The translations under genes were made by a program, and so were the position numbers. Of a stretch of DNA of 45,360 nt, positions 10,135 through 17,282 are shown piece after piece. Under the pieces are notes generated by a model. That model did not search any database and had not been told where the DNA came from. It saw only the letters and a program-made list of their open reading frames with translations. Source of the DNA: a virus; the IMG/VR virus record IMGVR_UViG_3300028400_000011, positions 1 through 45,360 of that record. One strand, 5' to 3'. Each line of letters starts with the position of its first letter. The stretch's first letter is position 1.

Positions 10135-10351
10135 ATTCTGCCCTGTAATCAAAAACAAATGTGCCTTCGCCTCGCACGATGGAGAAGATCTGATCTGTGG
10201 ACACAATGGCATAAAAGTAAATGATATCCTGCTTGCTATCCCGAAGACAAAGAGTTTAAACAAACTGAAGAAGCTCTGTCCTCAGGTTGCAAAAATAAAA
10301 GCCCGCAGGGAGCAGGGCTCCCATACGGGCTTTATGGAGAGAAGGAGGTGA
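10127..10351 (+). CDS. Small cysteine-containing protein, last gene of the rightward block
   Basis: This 74-residue ORF overlaps the end of the phosphoesterase gene by 8 bp and has a strong ribosome site (AAAGGAG, about 6 bp before the ATG). Four cysteines (C5, C12, C24, C50) could bind metal, but I do not recognise a family. Its last ~18 codons are the DNA of the strong hairpin terminator at 10291-10333, so the C-terminus may be incidental or the transcript may end within the gene. The Shine-Dalgarno and the overlap favour real translation. Confidence 0.6.
   Translation: MFKFCPVIKNKCAFASHDGEDLICGHNGIKVNDILLAIPKTKSLNKLKKLCPQVAKIKARREQGSHTGFMERRR
10291..10333. terminator. Hairpin terminator between the convergent gene blocks
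   Basis: Outer stem AAAGCCCG (10298-10305) pairs with CGGGCTTT (10326-10333). Inside it GGGAGC (10308-10313) pairs with GCTCCC (10317-10322). Read leftward, the hairpin is followed by TTTTATTTTT, the classic signature of a Rho-independent terminator for the leftward block. Read rightward it has only a short T run. It therefore mainly stops leftward transcription and may weakly stop the late transcript, although it lies in the coding region of the last rightward gene. Confidence 0.85.
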
Positions 10352-10358
10352 TCACTAC

Positions 10359-10601
10359 TTATACGCTTTCGTTCTCTCCCGGTTCCTCAATTTTTCCTAC
10401 CTGTTCTTGTTCGAGCTTGTCGGGATTAGTCTGATCCACGATCACCTCTACGGGGCCAAGGTATCTCACAGCTTCTGCTGTGACTGCATTCTTCTTCTCG
10501 ACAAAATTGGCAACGTAATCGAATCTTGGAGATCCTGTGGCCACGTAGAAGCTGAGACCTTCTCCTTCGACTTCAAACAGGTTCATCAGTTTGTATTTCA
10601 T
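10359..10601 (-). CDS. Small hypothetical protein (last leftward gene)
   Basis: This 80-residue acidic protein has a good ribosome site (GGAGGAATC before the ATG), and its ATG overlaps the stop of the gene before it (ATGA). The N-terminal ~60 residues look beta-rich, with alternating hydrophobics around YVATGSPRFDYVANFV. The last ~20 are charged and probably disordered. I recognise no family. It is the promoter-distal gene of the leftward block, directly before the terminator. Confidence 0.75.
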   Translation of the reverse strand: MKYKLMNLFEVEGEGLSFYVATGSPRFDYVANFVEKKNAVTAEAVRYLGPVEVIVDQTNPDKLEQEQVGKIEEPGENESV

Positions 10602-10786
10602 GATTCCTCCATTTGCAAGCTTGTGTTAAAGTAGAACGGTCCAACTCCGAGCGTAAATCCGATGTAGTCATGAGCAACGTTGACACTGATCTTAAAGAAG
10701 CCCCAGAGAAGCAGAATGGCATAGATTTGCACACTCCGTGCTTCTCTGTGGACAAACTTCACAAGTTCAGTCAATTTGCCTCCCAT
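10598..10786 (-). CDS. Small membrane protein
   Basis: This protein of 62 residues or fewer carries a hydrophobic, aromatic-rich region (about residues 20-55, around IYAILLLWGFFKI) that could be one or two membrane helices. Its start is uncertain. ATG at 10786 has only a weak upstream site, while the fifth codon, a TTG at 10774, stands right behind GGGAGG and would give 58 residues. It overlaps the preceding gene by 16 bp and the following one by 4 bp, so it belongs to a tightly coupled run. The function is unknown. Confidence 0.65.
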   Translation of the reverse strand: MGGKLTELVKFVHREARSVQIYAILLLWGFFKISVNVAHDYIGFTLGVGPFYFNTSLQMEES

Positions 10787-11010
10787 TCAATCTCTTTTCC
10801 GATCGTCAGCGTTTCTTTGCCGGGGTAGAAGTTCTCAACAAGTTCCAGAAGTCTCTTCTTTGTACCTGGTACATAGAGATGGCCATGCGGTGACCGGATC
10901 ATCACCGTCATATCCGCATAGCTTACCTTCTTCCAGAACTTGTTGATTGCCGCTTTCCACGTTCTACCTTGCACAATCGTTGTATAGTCTTCATTACGAA
11001 TCGTTTTCAT
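10771..11010 (-). CDS. Small hypothetical protein
   Basis: This basic 79-residue protein has a GGGAG-type ribosome site. It looks like a compact alpha/beta protein with a central beta segment near MTVMIRSPHGHLYV. I recognise no family. It overlaps its neighbours on both sides (17 and 16 bp), so it sits in a coupled set of small leftward genes. Confidence 0.72.
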   Translation of the reverse strand: MKTIRNEDYTTIVQGRTWKAAINKFWKKVSYADMTVMIRSPHGHLYVPGTKKRLLELVENFYPGKETLTIGKEIEWEAN

Positions 11011-11176
11011 TTTCTCCCAACCTCAGTTTTGTACTTGATTTCCCATCGTCAAAGCCTCTATCATAGCCATCTTGCCAAGCTATCGTCCTACCATGTGCTG
11101 CAAGAACGCCCATGATGATCATACCGAGATAAGCCCCAAGCAGGAAAGCGAGGCCATGGATGACGATCTCTCGCAT
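10994..11176 (-). CDS. Single-pass small membrane protein
   Basis: I chose ATG 11176, one base past the stop of the preceding gene, with AGAAGG upstream. A longer in-frame version from 11251 would overlap that gene by 74 bp. The 60-residue product has one clear membrane helix (about residues 6-27, GLAFLLGAYLGMIIMGVLAA), then a hydrophilic, charged tail. The family is unknown. Small membrane proteins in early phage regions often alter the host envelope or exclude other phages, but nothing here shows that directly. Confidence 0.65.
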   Translation of the reverse strand: MREIVIHGLAFLLGAYLGMIIMGVLAAHGRTIAWQDGYDRGFDDGKSSTKLRLGENENDS

Positions 11177-11177
11177 G

Positions 11178-11558
11178 TCAGCAACCTTCTCTTCTGTTCC
11201 ACTTTCCGATAGCTTCCTTCTTTGTTTCCCCAAACGGTCCAAAGGACTCACAGGTCATGCAGTGGCAGTAATATCCTTCATTTGGATCGCTTTCAACAAA
11301 AACGTCTTTGCTGCCGCAAAATGGGCACTGAAGCGGCTCTTTGCTGTCTTGTTCCTGTCGACCCGTGAAAAGGTTGTAGAATTTCTCAGCCTCTTCTTTT
11401 CCGAGGGCAGGAGAAGTTACATTGTTACAATTGAGAGCAACAACAACTTCGTAGCGCTCGTCATCTGCGTAAGGCAAATATCTGAGTGCTACGGCTACGA
11501 TTGCTTCTCTCTTGACCTTTACTTTTTCTTTGTCCGTCTCGAACTTAATCCAGCTCAT
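11178..11558 (-). CDS. Lar-like zinc-ribbon protein (possible restriction alleviation)
   Basis: This 126-residue protein starts at ATG 11558 behind GGAGGAAACA; an upstream in-frame Met at 11588 lacks such a site. The C-terminal ~55 residues match the Lar pattern: CPFCGS, a spacer, then CHCMTC, a GPFG turn and EAIGKWNRR at the end. Lar-family proteins are small phage and prophage proteins, and the founding member (Rac prophage) alleviates type I restriction by helping DNA modification. The N-terminal ~70 residues are an extra alpha/beta part. The family resemblance is good; anti-restriction activity is not established for most members. Confidence 0.7.
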   Translation of the reverse strand: MSWIKFETDKEKVKVKREAIVAVALRYLPYADDERYEVVVALNCNNVTSPALGKEEAEKFYNLFTGRQEQDSKEPLQCPFCGSKDVFVESDPNEGYYCHCMTCESFGPFGETKKEAIGKWNRREGC

Positions 11559-11974
11559 TGTTTCCTCCACTGCTTTGGTTTTGGCCACTGGTTCATCGCG
11601 AGAAGCTGGGCTCTCTTCTCATTCGTAATCTTAATTGCGTGCTCCTTGTTTTTGGCCCAGCATTTGTTGTAGAGATTACCGTGAATGTCTGGGCCATATC
11701 TTTTTTCATCGGGCTGAAAGCCATAATCGCTTTCTTCCCTATACACGTCAATGACCTTCCCATCTTTAGACATCCTGACAAAATAAGGAAAGTAATCGTT
11801 TCTGAGCTCCAGTTCAAACGGGTTCAAGGGCCATTCTTCTACCTCGCAGTGAAAGTGAGCTGCAAACTTGCGGGCCAGCTTCTCATCATCAAAAACGCCA
11901 GCAATGTGGTAGTCTGAATAATCTCCTTGTGTGCAGACATAGATGATTTTCTTTTTGTTGTCTTTCTCATTCAT
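11555..11974 (-). CDS. Hypothetical protein
   Basis: This 139-residue protein has AGGAGACCGAA directly before its ATG and overlaps the next gene by 4 bp. The N-terminus (IIYVCTQGDYSDYHIAGVF, then a helix rich in Lys/Ala) resembles small proteins with a G-x-YSD-x-x-I-x-G-VF motif seen in many phages and bacteria, which have no established activity. The middle is aromatic-rich and the C-terminus is basic. No catalytic residues stand out. Confidence 0.75.
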   Translation of the reverse strand: MNEKDNKKKIIYVCTQGDYSDYHIAGVFDDEKLARKFAAHFHCEVEEWPLNPFELELRNDYFPYFVRMSKDGKVIDVYREESDYGFQPDEKRYGPDIHGNLYNKCWAKNKEHAIKITNEKRAQLLAMNQWPKPKQWRKQ

Positions 11975-12149
11975 TTCGGTCTCCTATTTTTGTCTGTCCT
12001 TTTGGGACGTACTTCATTTCGCCACACACTGTACATCTGTAGGATTGGCCATCATTCTTTCGCGTCTGGTTATGAGCGCGCATGTGACGACCGTATTTCT
12101 CATCCTGGTACGGATGCGTACAAGAACAGCGAAGAATCAGAACTGACAT
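11967..12149 (-). CDS. Small zinc-finger-like protein
   Basis: This 60-residue protein has a very strong ribosome site (AGGAGGGGCA before the ATG). It holds a CSC pair near the N-terminus and a C-T-V-C pair near residue 40, with histidines between (THPY, GRHMRAHNQ), consistent with a small metal-binding fold. It overlaps the next gene by 8 bp. It could bind nucleic acid or protein; I recognise no named family. Confidence 0.72.
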   Translation of the reverse strand: MSVLILRCSCTHPYQDEKYGRHMRAHNQTRKNDGQSYRCTVCGEMKYVPKGQTKIGDRNE

Positions 12150-12157
12150 TGCCCCTC

Positions 12158-13033
12158 CTATTTCACTTTGTTCTCAAGCCACTCAAGTGTGAGCTGCATC
12201 TTATCTCTTGGCATGTCTTCCCAGCTATCCACATTTGCCTTCTTGAGGATCTTCATCAGCTCCTCTTCTGGGATATTGAGGACAGCCAGAAATTTGTTCA
12301 GCTTCTCAAGTTGCTCTTCTGTAGCGAGTTCAACTGGCTTTGCTTCCCTCTCGATCACATCTTTTCCGTAGTACTCGAGGAAGTTCTCATAGCTCCACTC
12401 GAACTCGTTAGGGAACCTGTTCTTACCCGGCAAAGCTCTCTCTTTCTCCTTAATTGCATAGACTAACCCATTTCTCCTCTCGATTCGGAAGACAAGGTCA
12501 AAGACATAATCGTCTCCTCTCATGCTGTCAAATGTCACGCCGAGTTTTGTGAAGCCCTGGCCGTAGACATCCTTCTGATGGGCAGTGACGATTACATTCA
12601 TGTCCAGGCTGAGGAGAAGTCTCTCAAAGCTCTTGAAGTCAGCTTTGACTTTCGCCCAGTATCTGACACCGAAATCTTGAATCTCAGCGTCCTTCTGGGT
12701 TTTTGCATACTTAGTAAAGATCCTTGCCCATTTCTCCTGAGCGTCGTTGTACAGGTGCGTGATTGGATCAATAACAAGGGTGCGGTATGGGTGTTTCTCG
12801 CTCAAGAGAGCCCGCACTTCCTGGCGGGCATCATCGAGCGAAGTTGTGTTGAATACCACACTGTTGGACGCAGCTATGATCTCAGCGTACTCATCGGTTC
12901 CATGCTCTGTGTCGATGATATAGCTTGACGGGAACTGAAGAACCGATGTGGTCTTGCCCACACCAGCAGGTCCATAGATGAACATCTTCAGCCTCTTCTC
13001 AATCTTCTCTGGTGTTTTTGCTCTCAGTGGCAT
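12158..13033 (-). CDS. Sak4-like P-loop ATPase (recombinase)
   Basis: This protein has Walker A GPAGVGKT (residues 21-28) and Walker B RTLVID (about 84-89). It matches the phage RecA-fold ATPases of the Sak4/AAA_24 type, which promote single-strand annealing together with a phage SSB. At 291 residues it has the family's size. I placed the start at the second ATG (13033), 7 bp after GGAGG; the first (13039) is too close to that site. An SSB-like protein and a nuclease-like protein lie upstream in the same block, which fits a recombination set. The annealing role is known for the family and inferred here. Confidence 0.82.
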   Translation of the reverse strand: MPLRAKTPEKIEKRLKMFIYGPAGVGKTTSVLQFPSSYIIDTEHGTDEYAEIIAASNSVVFNTTSLDDARQEVRALLSEKHPYRTLVIDPITHLYNDAQEKWARIFTKYAKTQKDAEIQDFGVRYWAKVKADFKSFERLLLSLDMNVIVTAHQKDVYGQGFTKLGVTFDSMRGDDYVFDLVFRIERRNGLVYAIKEKERALPGKNRFPNEFEWSYENFLEYYGKDVIEREAKPVELATEEQLEKLNKFLAVLNIPEEELMKILKKANVDSWEDMPRDKMQLTLEWLENKVK

Positions 13034-13035
13034 AT

Positions 13036-13224
13036 TCATTCCTCCGTTAGATAGAACAATGGCGCCTCTTCGATTGTCAGGTTCACTCCGGGTTTCTCAG
13101 AGCCATCCCTGAAGCCTCTGGCAAAATGCTTCGAGTTTGATACAGCCAAGATTCTGTTGAACCCAAATTTGTCAAACTCGATAAGAACATATGCTTTCTC
13201 TTCTTTTACTGCAGGGTCCTTCAT
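13036..13224 (-). CDS. Small hypothetical protein
   Basis: This 62-residue protein has AAGGAGGGAAC before the ATG. It is acidic and alpha/beta-like, with a beta strand at YVLIEFD and a helix near KHFARGF. The next gene starts at the edge of its stop codon, so the two are coupled. The family is unknown. Confidence 0.72.
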   Translation of the reverse strand: MKDPAVKEEKAYVLIEFDKFGFNRILAVSNSKHFARGFRDGSEKPGVNLTIEEAPLFYLTEE

Positions 13225-13233
13225 GTTCCCTCC

Positions 13234-13527
13234 TTATTTTTCCATGTAAGTTGCTTCAATCTGCTTCAGCTCTGCTCTGAACGTGTCTACATGCGCCTTT
13301 GTAATTTTGATCTTGTATCCTCCTCCATAGGTCGGCCATTTGTAATCTATCCTGTTGTGGAGATAGATCACTTCATTCGCAAGAACAAGAGAGAGATCTC
13401 TGTAGAAGTTTCTCTCCCTCTCCAGCTCCATGAAAACAAGGATTGGCAGCAGCAGGGCTTTGCCAATGAGAAGGATAATGACAAAGCCAAGTGCTGCACT
13501 ACTTGCTTTCTGAATCAATCTTGTCAT
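13234..13527 (-). CDS. Single-pass membrane protein
   Basis: This 97-residue protein, read from ATG 13527, has one strong membrane helix (about residues 11-32, around GFVIILLIGKALLLPILVF) followed by a soluble, Lys/Glu-rich helical region. The ribosome site is weak (GTGG only), so initiation may depend on translation of the overlapping upstream gene. An upstream in-frame Met at 13602 would overlap that gene heavily and looks less likely. The pattern of a helix plus a charged arm fits holin-, spanin- or exclusion-type proteins but is not specific. Confidence 0.62.
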   Translation of the reverse strand: MTRLIQKASSAALGFVIILLIGKALLLPILVFMELERERNFYRDLSLVLANEVIYLHNRIDYKWPTYGGGYKIKITKAHVDTFRAELKQIEATYMEK

Positions 13528-13672
13528 AGTACCACTGCCAGAATGATGATACTTCTTGGTCGAGCTCATTGAGCTTCTCCGACAGTTCTTGGATTGCCTC
13601 ATCCAACTTCACAATCTTGTCGTCGATCTCTTTCAGCTTGTTGTAGACTTTGTCGCTTCGTGCCTCATTCAT
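13499..13672 (-). CDS. Very small coiled-coil protein (57 aa)
   Basis: This short ORF starts at ATG 13672 behind GGAGC and overlaps the stop of the preceding gene by 4 bp (ATGA). The product is an almost continuous heptad-patterned helix (IDDKIVKLDEAIQELSEKL), ending in an aromatic patch (FWQWYYDK). The overlap, ribosome site and coiled coil support a real gene. Its end overlaps the start of the next membrane-protein gene by 29 bp, and the two products may work together. The function is unknown. Confidence 0.68.
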   Translation of the reverse strand: MNEARSDKVYNKLKEIDDKIVKLDEAIQELSEKLNELDQEVSSFWQWYYDKIDSESK

Positions 13673-13899
13673 CTGTATCGCTCCTCAATGATGTAGTCGA
13701 AAACCTTTCTCAGCACGTATTTCTCTCCTTCCGATGCCCATCTAGCCTGCAAGATCTTTACTGCATCGCTGGCGCTCTTAGCTAGCGCCTCTGGGTTACT
13801 GATATAGGCCGAGTAGACAATGCCGCCGATTGCGTCTAAGAGCGGGCTTTGATCTGCTGCAATGCCTTCTTCACTCTGTTCTTGGTCTCTAATTCCCAT
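13669..13899 (-). CDS. Small hypothetical protein
   Basis: This 76-residue helical protein has AAAGGAGGCAAA before the ATG. It contains a mildly hydrophobic segment (LLDAIGGIVYSAYI) and an amphipathic C-terminal half. The start overlaps the preceding gene by 64 bp, yet the ribosome site is strong. No family is recognised. Confidence 0.7.
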   Translation of the reverse strand: MGIRDQEQSEEGIAADQSPLLDAIGGIVYSAYISNPEALAKSASDAVKILQARWASEGEKYVLRKVFDYIIEERYR

Positions 13900-14204
13900 T
13901 TTGCCTCCTTTGGTGGTTTAATACCGTAACGCACTCCCAGCTCCAGTAGTTCCTTGTGGTTTGAGCGATGACGTTTCTGGCCCAAGAAATGTCTTCTGAG
14001 GCTGGGCAGGTGCCAGTGAAACCCCGGCACCCTGTAGCCCAGCCCCGAGACAATCTTGCATACACGCAGAGCATGCCTGAGCTCACCTTTTGGTGTTTTG
14101 TTGTCGTCTGTCTTGATAGTTAACGACAGCTCAGGAACATTGCTCAGCCATCTTCCTTCTTCTTCCAGGTACTCATTGAGCACTAGATTTATATCCTCGT
14201 TCAA
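13836..14204 (-). CDS. Hypothetical basic protein (non-ATG start likely)
   Basis: The open frame extends up to 14291, but an ATG start there would overlap the preceding gene by 119 bp. Better starts are TTG 14204, with GGAG 7 bp upstream, or GTG 14183 behind GAGG. The product (about 115-122 residues) begins with an acidic helix, then has a basic region rich in His/Arg (HWHLPSLRRHFLGQKRHR) and a Lys-rich C-terminal helix, suggesting nucleic-acid or protein binding. It overlaps both neighbours. The family is unknown and the exact start is uncertain. Confidence 0.6.
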   Translation of the reverse strand: MNEDINLVLNEYLEEEGRWLSNVPELSLTIKTDDNKTPKGELRHALRVCKIVSGLGYRVPGFHWHLPSLRRHFLGQKRHRSNHKELLELGVRYGIKPPKEAKWELETKNRVKKALQQIKARS

Positions 14205-14796
14205 TTGCTTTCTCCATTGCTTTGTATGCCTTCTTTGTGTCCTTGATAGTTTGCTTAAAGATTTCCATGTCCAGCTTTTCCATCCTGCCAAATAGTTTTC
14301 TGAGCTCGTCAGCTATTCCTTTCAGTGTATCGCCTCCAGGAATATAGAACCTTTTGACTGACACATCAACGCCGTCGTAGAAGACAAGATCGCTGGTACC
14401 GAAAACTACGAGGATATAGGGATAATCGTTATACTTGCCAGCCGGAAAGAATTCATACTTATAGACGTATTCTGTTTCATCCACTCTGATAATCGGGGAA
14501 ATGTGCATACCGGCCCTGGATCTTATTGTCCTGCCGAAGGTTCCTGTAGTTGTCGGAATGTAAAGTGTTACTTCTTGTCTAACGACTGGCTTGCAGGTAG
14601 TAGCAGGAACGACTTCGTATTGCCTTGTTACGTAGTTGTTAACATCCTTTGGGTATACAACATCTCCCATGAATGGTGTAATGAGCTCGCCAGGCTTTTT
14701 ACTAATGAGAATCGTTTTCCCACCAACGAACAGTTCTCTTTCGTAGTCCATGCAGTAGTAGATAAGCGAACTGGACCTTGAAATCTCATGGCACAT
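14173..14796 (-). CDS. Hypothetical protein, intact member of a tandem pair
   Basis: This 207-residue protein starts at ATG 14796 behind AAGGAG. It opens with MCHE and looks beta-rich through the middle, with a LYIPTTTGTFGRTI motif, a DYPYILVVFG strand and a FYDGVDVSVKRFYIPGGD segment, then a helical Lys/Glu-rich tail. The gene just upstream (14786-15427) is a clear paralogue with the same order of motifs, so this is a local duplication. The two overlap by 11 bp. I recognise no known family and no active-site pattern. Confidence 0.8.
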   Translation of the reverse strand: MCHEISRSSSLIYYCMDYERELFVGGKTILISKKPGELITPFMGDVVYPKDVNNYVTRQYEVVPATTCKPVVRQEVTLYIPTTTGTFGRTIRSRAGMHISPIIRVDETEYVYKYEFFPAGKYNDYPYILVVFGTSDLVFYDGVDVSVKRFYIPGGDTLKGIADELRKLFGRMEKLDMEIFKQTIKDTKKAYKAMEKAIERGYKSSAQ

Positions 14797-15427
14797 AGCT
14801 TTCTCCTTTTTGCAAGTTTTCTCTTGTTTCGATGATTTTCTTCCCCAACTTCCAAACTCTTTCCGTAGCCCTTTCCAGGTCAAGGATCAGCGTTGCTTGA
14901 TATGTTCCTTCTGCATCACAGACTTTCATGAGCTTGTTGATCATTCTTCCCGCTTGCCACGGGTCTGGAATGTAGAACTTTTTAACACTAACATCCTCTC
15001 CATCGTAGAAGAGGATGTCATCGACCAAAAACAAGGCCAGAACGTGTGGATAATAGTCGTCATCGAGATGTTGCCCTGTCCTTGTCTCGTTGAATCTGAG
15101 CCGCTTACCTGGATCAGCACCGGTCAGGATTGGCGCAATGTGAATTGCAGCTCTCAGGTCAATTGTTCTGCCATACTGTCCTCTTTCCGTTGGGATATAA
15201 AGTCTAACCTATTGTTTTGTTATTGGTTTCTCCGTCGTTACCAGAACCGTGTCAGAATAGCGCTCGTTTGTTGGCTTGTACACCTCGTATCTCGTGAGCA
15301 TTGATACAGCGCTGATGAAAAGTTCACTCTCATGTACTGCGAGTCTTTTAACTCCGACAAAAGCCTCTCCCGTAAGGCGCCAGGCTAAAAAGGACCCGGT
15401 CCCGTTTGGCGTTACCTGGTGGCACAT
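14786..15427 (-). pseudogene. Tandem paralogue interrupted by one in-frame TAG
   Basis: Starting at ATG 15427 (strong AAGGAGG site, MCHQ start), this frame matches its downstream neighbour along the whole length but carries one TAG at 15209-15211. Around it the neighbour reads KPVVRQ-E-VTLYIPT and this gene reads KPITKQ-stop-VRLYIPT, so TAG replaces a Glu codon (GAG to TAG). After the stop, the similarity continues in the same frame for ~140 more residues to a stop at 14786. Explanations are a recent nonsense mutation, a sequencing error, or readthrough (context CAA TAG GTT). Phage-wide recoding of TAG is excluded, since other genes end in TAG. Read through, it would be 213 residues. Confidence 0.78.
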
Positions 15428-15445
15428 GTTTTTATCCTCCTTTTT

Positions 15446-15739
15446 TTATCCGAAGAGATCCTGCAAAACCTCATCAGGGATGTCTTCTCTGATGATGAAC
15501 ACATCCTGATCTTGGTAGATTCTCCACTTGTTCCCGTCCTCATCTTCAAGGATACCGTTGTCAAGAACGTTCTCCCACGCTTCCCAGTACCACTCGTCTT
15601 CTGGTCCTTTAAGCAGACTGATAATGTCTTCTACATCGACCCCAGTTAGATACGTCTGATATCTTTCAATAAAGGCCTGTGGGGCGTAGATCCCCCAACC
15701 CCCATCTACAGCAACTTCAATCCAGTTGTTCCGTGCCAT
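15446..15739 (-). CDS. Hypothetical acidic protein
   Basis: This very acidic 97-residue protein has GAGAGGGAAATAAC before the ATG. It is tryptophan-rich (WYWEAWENVL) and has a C-terminal IPDEVLQDLFG helix. A strongly negative, small early phage protein could be a DNA mimic or a partner-binding protein, but I recognise no family and this is speculative. Confidence 0.75.
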   Translation of the reverse strand: MARNNWIEVAVDGGWGIYAPQAFIERYQTYLTGVDVEDIISLLKGPEDEWYWEAWENVLDNGILEDEDGNKWRIYQDQDVFIIREDIPDEVLQDLFG

Positions 15740-15775
15740 GTTATTTCCCTCTCGCTTTTGGGCTTCTAAGGCGGT

Positions 15776-16348
15776 TTATCTCGCGTTTTTTCTTATCAGG
15801 TTGACCTTCTTTACCTTTTTTATTACTCCCGCGCAGAGCAGTTCTAGTTCAAGTTTGGCAAAGTTGATATCAATGCCCCAGGGATAGATTGGGTAGTATC
15901 CGAATTTGTTTTCCATGAGCCATTCTTTTACTTCCTCCTCGTCGAATTCGTATGTGATCATTGTCGTCCGGTTGATCTCGTAGAGTTCATCAATGACGTC
16001 TTCGATAGCTTCAAGGAAGTATTCCATATCGATTTCTTCGAAGATGGCCCTGGCCTCTTCGTCTGGGAATGGATACTTCTTCAGTTCTGCTTCTTCTCTT
16101 GGCGTGATGTAGACGAAGGCATTTTCACCGAAGAATGGGGCATCTTCAGCCCAGGTCCTCTTTGGATAGTGGGTTTTGTAGTATTTGATAAGGACCTTAT
16201 CCAGGATGGTTCCCCCGTAATCAGTGTAGGCAAGATTGAGCACTTTATTCTGCGATTTCTTGCCCAATAGCTCAACTACTTTCTGTCTGAGCTCTCGCGA
16301 GGCGGCGCCTGCGCCGTTACTCACTTCCTCGATTGTCAAAATTTCCAT
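15776..16348 (-). CDS. Hypothetical protein
   Basis: This 190-residue acidic alpha/beta protein has AAGAGGGGTGAA before the ATG. It carries a helix near the N-terminus (RELRQKVVELLGKK), a Gly-Gly turn (YGGTILDKVLIKYY), an acidic middle (FEEIDMEYFLEAIEDVIDEL) and a basic C-terminus. There are no cysteine clusters or P-loop. It is of unknown family and overlaps the next gene by 13 bp. Confidence 0.78.
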   Translation of the reverse strand: MEILTIEEVSNGAGAASRELRQKVVELLGKKSQNKVLNLAYTDYGGTILDKVLIKYYKTHYPKRTWAEDAPFFGENAFVYITPREEAELKKYPFPDEEARAIFEEIDMEYFLEAIEDVIDELYEINRTTMITYEFDEEEVKEWLMENKFGYYPIYPWGIDINFAKLELELLCAGVIKKVKKVNLIRKNAR

Positions 16349-16647
16349 TTCACCCCTCTTTGTTTTTTTGGTTCAAAGTGGAATGTCACGATGTAGCCAT
16401 CGTATTTGCCTGTTACGTATACTTCTGTTAGATCGAGTGTGGTTTCCAATGATGGTACCATTTCACGAGCGTACTTGACTGCGTAGTCGATTGCATCTTC
16501 TTCTGATGCTTTTTCATAGCGCCTTGGATAGTATCGCATTTCAGTTGCGTCTCTTGAATCGACCCATCTCACAAGCCACCTGGTCCCCTTGTAATCTGTC
16601 GGGCCCAGGTACTTAGCAAAGACGGATCGCGTTCGAATCACTTTCAT
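16336..16647 (-). CDS. Hypothetical protein
   Basis: This 103-residue protein starts at ATG 16647 behind AAGGGGAAAAGG; an upstream in-frame Met at 16695 overlaps the neighbouring gene more and lacks a site. It looks like a small beta-rich fold (TRWLVRWVD, then EVYVTGKYDGYIVTFHFE) with one central helix. No family is recognised. Confidence 0.7.
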   Translation of the reverse strand: MKVIRTRSVFAKYLGPTDYKGTRWLVRWVDSRDATEMRYYPRRYEKASEEDAIDYAVKYAREMVPSLETTLDLTEVYVTGKYDGYIVTFHFEPKKQRGVKWKF

Positions 16648-16996
16648 CCTTTTCCCCTTGAAGTTTGATTCCGTAGTATGCACAAAACTCTTCAAGTGTT
16701 AGCCTGCGCCAGCCTAGTTCTAGTTCAGGCATCCATCTTACTGGCCTGAAGTGCGTTACTCTAGTTTCAATTATCCCTCCTATACATTCCTCCTCTACTT
16801 CTGCAATAACCCTGTCCAGCTTGAGTTTGCTAATAAAGTCCCATTCGTATGGTATGTAGGTTCTTCTTGTTGTTGCGAGATATGGTTTCAGCTTCTGGTA
16901 CAGCATACTGATGTACTCAGGGTCTTCGCGTCTGTACTCTCTAAATTTTCTGCCGACTGGCACAGTATAGCATGTCAATCTTCTTATCGGTGTCAT
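16613..16996 (-). CDS. Hypothetical protein
   Basis: This 127-residue protein has an adequate ribosome site (GGAG about 10 bp before the ATG). It is rich in Arg and aromatic residues in the first half (RKFREYRREDPEYISMLY) and has a helical C-terminal part ending in a short charged tail. It overlaps the downstream gene by 35 bp. The family is unknown. Confidence 0.7.
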   Translation of the reverse strand: MTPIRRLTCYTVPVGRKFREYRREDPEYISMLYQKLKPYLATTRRTYIPYEWDFISKLKLDRVIAEVEEECIGGIIETRVTHFRPVRWMPELELGWRRLTLEEFCAYYGIKLQGEKDESDSNAIRLC

Positions 16997-16999
16997 AAT

Positions 17000-17197
17000 T
17001 TACACACTCCAGCGATCCCAGAAGACGCTAATCCATTTCTCTGGCTCCTGTGTCCAAATGACGGGCAATAACTCTTTGCCAATCTCATCCTGGGCGAGCC
17101 TGAGGCTTGCTGCGGCCATGGCTTCGTCCACTGTGCTCGCTTCGACGGCGATTACATAGCCATTGCCCGTGTCTGTGTCGCTCCAAACGTACAACAT
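17000..17197 (-). CDS. Small hypothetical protein
   Basis: This 65-residue protein has GGAGG 8 bp before the ATG. A strand, a helix rich in Ala (DEAMAAASLRLAQDE) and a Trp-rich C-terminus suggest a compact alpha/beta domain of the small kind often found in phage early regions. No family is recognised. Confidence 0.7.
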   Translation of the reverse strand: MLYVWSDTDTGNGYVIAVEASTVDEAMAAASLRLAQDEIGKELLPVIWTQEPEKWISVFWDRWSV

Positions 17198-17282
17198 GGC
17201 TTAGCCCTCCATTATTCTTCGTTCAGTGCTTCCACTACTTCGCGGTTTTTAGTCATGTTCTATACCCTATCTCGCCGCGTTA
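17198..17282 (-). other. Gap with a possible 14-codon leader ORF
   Basis: This 85-bp gap separates two leftward genes. It holds a 14-codon ORF (17256 to 17212) with a moderate site (AGGG) before its ATG, directly upstream of the next gene's GGAGG. It could be a leader peptide or chance; nothing else supports it. Confidence 0.25.

Noticed and set aside
15209-15211. Stop-codon reassignment of TAG across the phage
   Set aside because: Several secure genes, such as those ending at 478 and 895, use TAG as their terminator, so TAG is read as stop in general.
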